DNA of 43,146 bases from contig JAOPYO010000426.1 of NCBI GenBank assembly GCA_025964575.1, positions 1-43,146 of the forward strand, read 5' to 3'. The notes under the pieces are model-generated. The model saw nothing but the letters and a program-made list of their open reading frames with translations, was not told the DNA's origin and made no database searches. Source of the DNA: Actinomycetes bacterium. Lineage in GTDB: Bacteria > Actinomycetota > Actinomycetes > Streptosporangiales > Streptosporangiaceae. The position numbers and the translations under genes are program-made. This document shows positions 40,358 through 43,146 of the stretch, piece after piece (within the stretch, counting starts at the first letter, position 1; the number at the start of each line of letters is the position of its first letter).

Positions 40358-40786
40358 TCAGCGGCGCGCCTTTGGGGCGACCAGGCGCGTGCCGGACCAG
40401 TCCTTGGCGGCACTCACACTGCTCGTCTGGGACAGCCCCGCTGTGGGCGAGGCCTCATCGATGTCGCTGGGTTCGACGTGGCCGTCCCGGCCCGCCTTCG
40501 GCGTCAGCAGCCAGATGTGGCCACCGTCCGCCAGCGACGTGCGTGCGTCGACGAGCCCGTCCACGAGGTCGCCGTCATCGTCGCGCCACCACAGCAACAC
40601 GACATCGACCACCTCCTCGTAGTCCTCATCGACCAGTTCGGCCTCTGTGACGATCTCGATGGAGTTACGCAGCTCCTCATCGCTGTCGTCGTCCCAGCCG
40701 ATCTCCTGCACCACCTGGCTCGCCTTGAAGCCGAGCCGTTCGGCCAGGCCGCGCTCTGTCTGCGCCTGACCCGCGGTCGCGCTCAC
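40358..40786 (-). CDS. DUF3052 family protein
   Basis: A 142-residue acidic protein of the actinobacterial DUF3052 family: ERGLAERLGFKASQVVQEIGWDDDSDEELRNSIE, VDVVLLWWRDDDGDLVDGLVDAR, GGHIWLLTPKAGRDGHVEPSDIDEA, and the C-terminal KDWSGTRLVAPK. GTG 40786 has GGGAGGAC just upstream and matches the family start; the open frame runs 26 codons further. It sits between ahpE and the aceE region, as in mycobacteria. The molecular function is unknown; the constant company of a peroxidase and pyruvate dehydrogenase hints at a link between redox state and central carbon metabolism. Confidence 0.92.
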   Translation of the reverse strand: MSATAGQAQTERGLAERLGFKASQVVQEIGWDDDSDEELRNSIEIVTEAELVDEDYEEVVDVVLLWWRDDDGDLVDGLVDARTSLADGGHIWLLTPKAGRDGHVEPSDIDEASPTAGLSQTSSVSAAKDWSGTRLVAPKARR

Positions 40787-40925
40787 GAACGTCCTCCCAC
40801 TTTCGATCTTCGGCCCCCTGTCGGGGCTCGACTCCGCCGCAGCGGTGTTTGCCGGACAGTTCACACAAGTGACCCGCCCTTGCGCAAGTGTCTAAGCAGG
40901 TTCTGAATGAAGCAGGCCACTTCCC

Positions 40926-41336
40926 TCAGCTTTCCGTAAGGAACGAGAGTCGCACCTGACGGTCCGGATTGTCGACATTGAGGTCGACGATCGACACAGA
41001 CTGCCAGGTTCCGAGGGCCATTCGTCCGGCGACGACCGGAATACTTGCGTACGGCGGCACCAACGCCGGCAACACATGTGAACGCCCGTGCCCTGGAGAT
41101 CCGTGGGCGTGCCGCCATCGGCCGTCCGGCGGCAGCAACTCGCGCAACGTGGCCAGCAGGTCATGATCGCTGCCTGCGCCGAGTTCGATCAGGGCCACCC
41201 CCGCGGTGGCATGCGGCACGAAAACGTGCAACAGCCCGTCCCCGCCGACCGCACGGACGAACTCCCGGCATTGGGCCGTTATGTCGTACACCACCTCGCG
41301 TCCGCCGGTCGACACGCGGATCACTGTGGTCTTCAT
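40926..41336 (-). CDS. YjbQ-family protein (UPF0047, secondary thiamine-phosphate synthase type)
   Basis: A 136-residue single-domain protein of the YjbQ/UPF0047 family. Signature segments are GLLHVFVPHATAGVALIELGAGSDHDLLATL, with a conserved His and Asp/His pair, HGSPGHGRSHVLPALV, and the closing GTWQSVSIVDLNVDNPDRQVRLSFL, where the GTWQ motif is diagnostic. The family has weak thiamine-phosphate synthase activity in vitro; its true role is unclear. The ATG at 41336 has no strong ribosome binding site. It lies 20 bases after DUF1918 on the same strand, so the two are probably co-transcribed. Confidence 0.93.
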   Translation of the reverse strand: MKTTVIRVSTGGREVVYDITAQCREFVRAVGGDGLLHVFVPHATAGVALIELGAGSDHDLLATLRELLPPDGRWRHAHGSPGHGRSHVLPALVPPYASIPVVAGRMALGTWQSVSIVDLNVDNPDRQVRLSFLTES

Positions 41337-41356
41337 GGGTACCTGTCTACCCCGGA

Positions 41357-41554
41357 CTACTTGCCTTTGATCGAAGCAGGCTCGATAACGGCGTCGGGAC
41401 CCGGGCAGACGGTCTTGGTGTGACCATCGTCGAAACGGACGACATAGGGCGGGGTGCCCTCGTCGCCATGCACTTCGATGATCTCTCCGCTGTGGTCCGG
41501 CTCGCCCACGGTGTTGGCGTGGACGTGCAGCCGGTCCCCTACTGTTGCATGCAT
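41357..41554 (-). CDS. DUF1918 small protein
   Basis: A 65-residue protein matching the DUF1918 family: MHATVGDRLHVHANTVGEP, then GEIIEVHGDEGTPPYVVRFDDGHTKTVCPGPDA. The small SH3-like beta barrel found in this family is predicted. The longer open frame begins 72 codons upstream, but ATG 41554 is supported by AAGGTGAG at five bases and by the family start. It is transcribed divergently from aceE. Function is unknown; DUF1918 proteins are abundant in actinomycetes. Confidence 0.9.
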   Translation of the reverse strand: MHATVGDRLHVHANTVGEPDHSGEIIEVHGDEGTPPYVVRFDDGHTKTVCPGPDAVIEPASIKGK

Positions 41555-41738
41555 GGAACTCACCTTCGTATGAGTTGGCTCCCTACTCCAAGGGTGCCCA
41601 CGAGGCGGGGGCTGATATACCTGTTGACCAGCACAAATAGTTACTGGTGAGTAGAGATGCGTTAGCCGCCTATACGTACCACGATGGTCATCACCAAGAC
41701 GACGACAGGTCAGACCTGAGAAGCACAGAGGGGACCCC

Positions 41739-43146
41739 GTGGCTTCCGGACGCCAACGCTTTTCGATCATCAGCGACGGGCTGCCGAGTCAACTCCCGGA
41801 CATCAACCCCGATGAAACCCGGGAGTGGCTGGAATCACTCGACACGGTCATCAAGACGGAAGGGCGCACCCGAGCCCGCTACGTCATGCTCCGACTGCTG
41901 GAGCGTGCCCGTGAACAGCAGGTTGGCGTGCCCAGCCTGCGCAGCACCGACTACATCAACACCATCCCTCCCGAGCGGGAACCCTGGTTCCCCGGCGATG
42001 AGCACATCGAGCGCCGGGTGCGCGCCTACATCCGGTGGAATGCCGCGATCATGGTGTCCCGAGCGAACCGTCCGGAACTGTCCGTGGGCGGCCACATCGC
42101 GACGTACGCCTCAGCGGCATCGCTCTACGAAGTCTGTTTCAACCACTTCTTCCGTGGCAAAGATCACGGCGAATCCGGCGATCAGGTCGTCATCCAGGGC
42201 CACGCCACGCCGGGAATCTATGCGCGGGCCTATCTCGAAGGCCGGCTGAGCGAGCATCAGCTGGACGGGTTCCGGCAGGAGCACTCACATCCCGGTGGCG
42301 GTCTGCCGTCCTACCCGCACCCGCGGCTGATGCCGGACTTCTGGGAGTTCCCCACGGTCTCCATGGGCCTCGGCGCGATCGACTCCATCTACCAGGCCCG
42401 GTTCAACCGCTATCTGCTGGCCCGGGAGCTCAAGGACACCTCCCGCTCGCACGTGTGGGCGTTCCTGGGCGACGGCGAGATGGACGAGCCGGAGTCGCTG
42501 GGCGCGATCGGCGTTGCCGCTCGCGAGGAACTCGACAACCTCACCTTCATCGTCAACTGCAACCTGCAGCGACTGGACGGCCCGGTCCGGGGCAACGGCA
42601 AGATCATCCAAGAGCTGGAGTCGTACTTCCGCGGCGCCGGCTGGAATGTGATCAAGGTCTTCTGGGGCCGGGACTGGGATCCGCTGCTGGCCAAGGACGT
42701 CGATGGCGTGCTCGTCAACAAGATGAACACCACGCCGGACGGCCAGTTCCAGACCTTCTCGGTGGAGCCCGGCTCGTACACCCGCGATCGGTTCTTCGGC
42801 GACGACCCCCGCTTGCGCAAGATCGTCGAGCATCTGAGCGACGACGAACTGAGCAAGCTGTCCCGGGGCGGGCACGACTACCGCAAGCTCTACGCGGCCT
42901 TCAAGTCCGCGCGTGAGCACGTGGGCCAGCCGACGGTGATCCTCACCCACACCATCAAGGGCTGGACGCTCGGACCGGACTTCGAGGCCCGGATGTCCTC
43001 GCACCAGATGAAGAAGCTCACCAAGAGCGAGCTCAAGGAGTTCCGCGATCGGCTCTTCCTGGACATCCCCGACTCTGCGCTGGAGGGGGACCTGCCGCCG
43101 TACTACCACCCGGGCGAGGAGTCCGAGGAGATCCAGTACATGCGCG
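41739..43146 (+). CDS. aceE: Pyruvate dehydrogenase E1 component AceE, N-terminal part (cut by window end)
   Basis: The frame from GTG 41739 stays open to the window end (469 codons), about half of a ~900-residue homodimeric E1. Family segments include [62 protein letters not shown], and [33 protein letters not shown]. The thiamine diphosphate motif starts at [10 protein letters not shown] (Gly244-Asp245-Gly246) and ends at the IVNCNLQ segment. GAGGGG precedes the GTG. AceE decarboxylates pyruvate and feeds acetyl groups to the E2 lipoyl domain. The 184-base gap to DUF1918 presumably holds both promoters; TTGACC at 41624 is a possible -35 element, but no convincing -10 was found. Confidence 0.96.
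   Translation, partial: MASGRQRFSIISDGLPSQLPDINPDETREWLESLDTVIKTEGRTRARYVMLRLLERAREQQVGVPSLRSTDYINTIPPEREPWFPGDEHIERRVRAYIRWNAAIMVSRANRPELSVGGHIATYASAASLYEVCFNHFFRGKDHGESGDQVVIQGHATPGIYARAYLEGRLSEHQLDGFRQEHSHPGGGLPSYPHPRLMPDFWEFPTVSMGLGAIDSIYQARFNRYLLARELKDTSRSHVWAFLGDGEMDEPESLGAIGVAAREELDNLTFIVNCNLQRLDGPVRGNGKIIQELESYFRGAGWNVIKVFWGRDWDPLLAKDVDGVLVNKMNTTPDGQFQTFSVEPGSYTRDRFFGDDPRLRKIVEHLSDDELSKLSRGGHDYRKLYAAFKSAREHVGQPTVILTHTIKGWTLGPDFEARMSSHQMKKLTKSELKEFRDRLFLDIPDSALEGDLPPYYHPGEESEEIQYMR

Noticed and set aside
41555..41738. Search for an aceE promoter or riboswitch in the divergent DUF1918-aceE gap.
   Set aside because: TTGACC at 41624 has no acceptable -10 hexamer at 16-18 bases and no thiamine-riboswitch-like conserved element was recognised.

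Overview
The window is chromosomal DNA of a high-GC actinobacterium. Support comes from the G/C-rich third codon positions, many GTG starts, an actinobacterial LexA box, an ImuA'/ImuB/DnaE2 mutasome, a DUF2637 protein, DUF3052 and DUF1918 genes, and several genes that appear to be leaderless (TAnnnT box, six bases, then ATG or GTG). A filamentous actinomycete fits best, but the genus cannot be fixed from sequence alone. Genes are dense and both window edges cut a gene. No gap exceeds about 200 bases. I saw no tRNA, rRNA, CRISPR array, insertion sequence or prophage.

Layout. 1-571: end of a SpoIIE-type phosphatase. 575-2987 (minus): polar amino acid ABC importer (ATPase, permease, binding lipoprotein). 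3125-9076 (plus): LytS/LytTR-type two-component pair, then two successive modules of small membrane protein plus sodium:solute symporter; the second is DUF485-ActP and has its own CRP-like site. 9117-12686 (minus): Tat-exported purple acid phosphatase-like enzyme, fatty acid desaturase, crotonase-family enzyme. 12793-13905: DUF2637 membrane protein closed by a textbook terminator. 14001-19701: imuA'-imuB-dnaE2 behind a perfect SOS box, an inducible mutagenic translesion synthesis operon. 19829-25657: small membrane protein, secreted CAP-domain protein, HrpA helicase, and an internally duplicated protein of unknown function. 25831-28324: Ohr peroxidase divergent from a TetR regulator with paired palindromes between them, then a cytoplasmic beta-lactamase-fold hydrolase.

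28344-34460 is a Calvin-cycle island: red-type RuBisCO cbbL-cbbS-cbbX (minus), divergent LysR regulator cbbR, a saccharopine dehydrogenase-like reductase coupled to cbbR, and phosphoribulokinase. 34632-36540 is a NarL-type regulator and NarX-like kinase. 36515-39216 (minus) is a pair of lipoproteins, one substrate-binding-like and one a substrate-binding/VWA fusion, of unknown role. 39306-41554 (minus): zinc-ribbon protein, AhpE peroxiredoxin, DUF3052, YjbQ, DUF1918. 41739 to the end: first half of aceE (pyruvate dehydrogenase E1), divergent from DUF1918; ahpE-DUF3052-aceE is a known actinobacterial neighbourhood.

Themes: C2/C3 acid uptake under two-component and CRP-like control, pyruvate oxidation, potential autotrophic CO2 fixation, peroxide defence and SOS mutagenesis. 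The least understood parts are the VWA lipoprotein pair, the DUF2637 protein with a duplicated C-terminal module, and the duplicated 215-residue protein.
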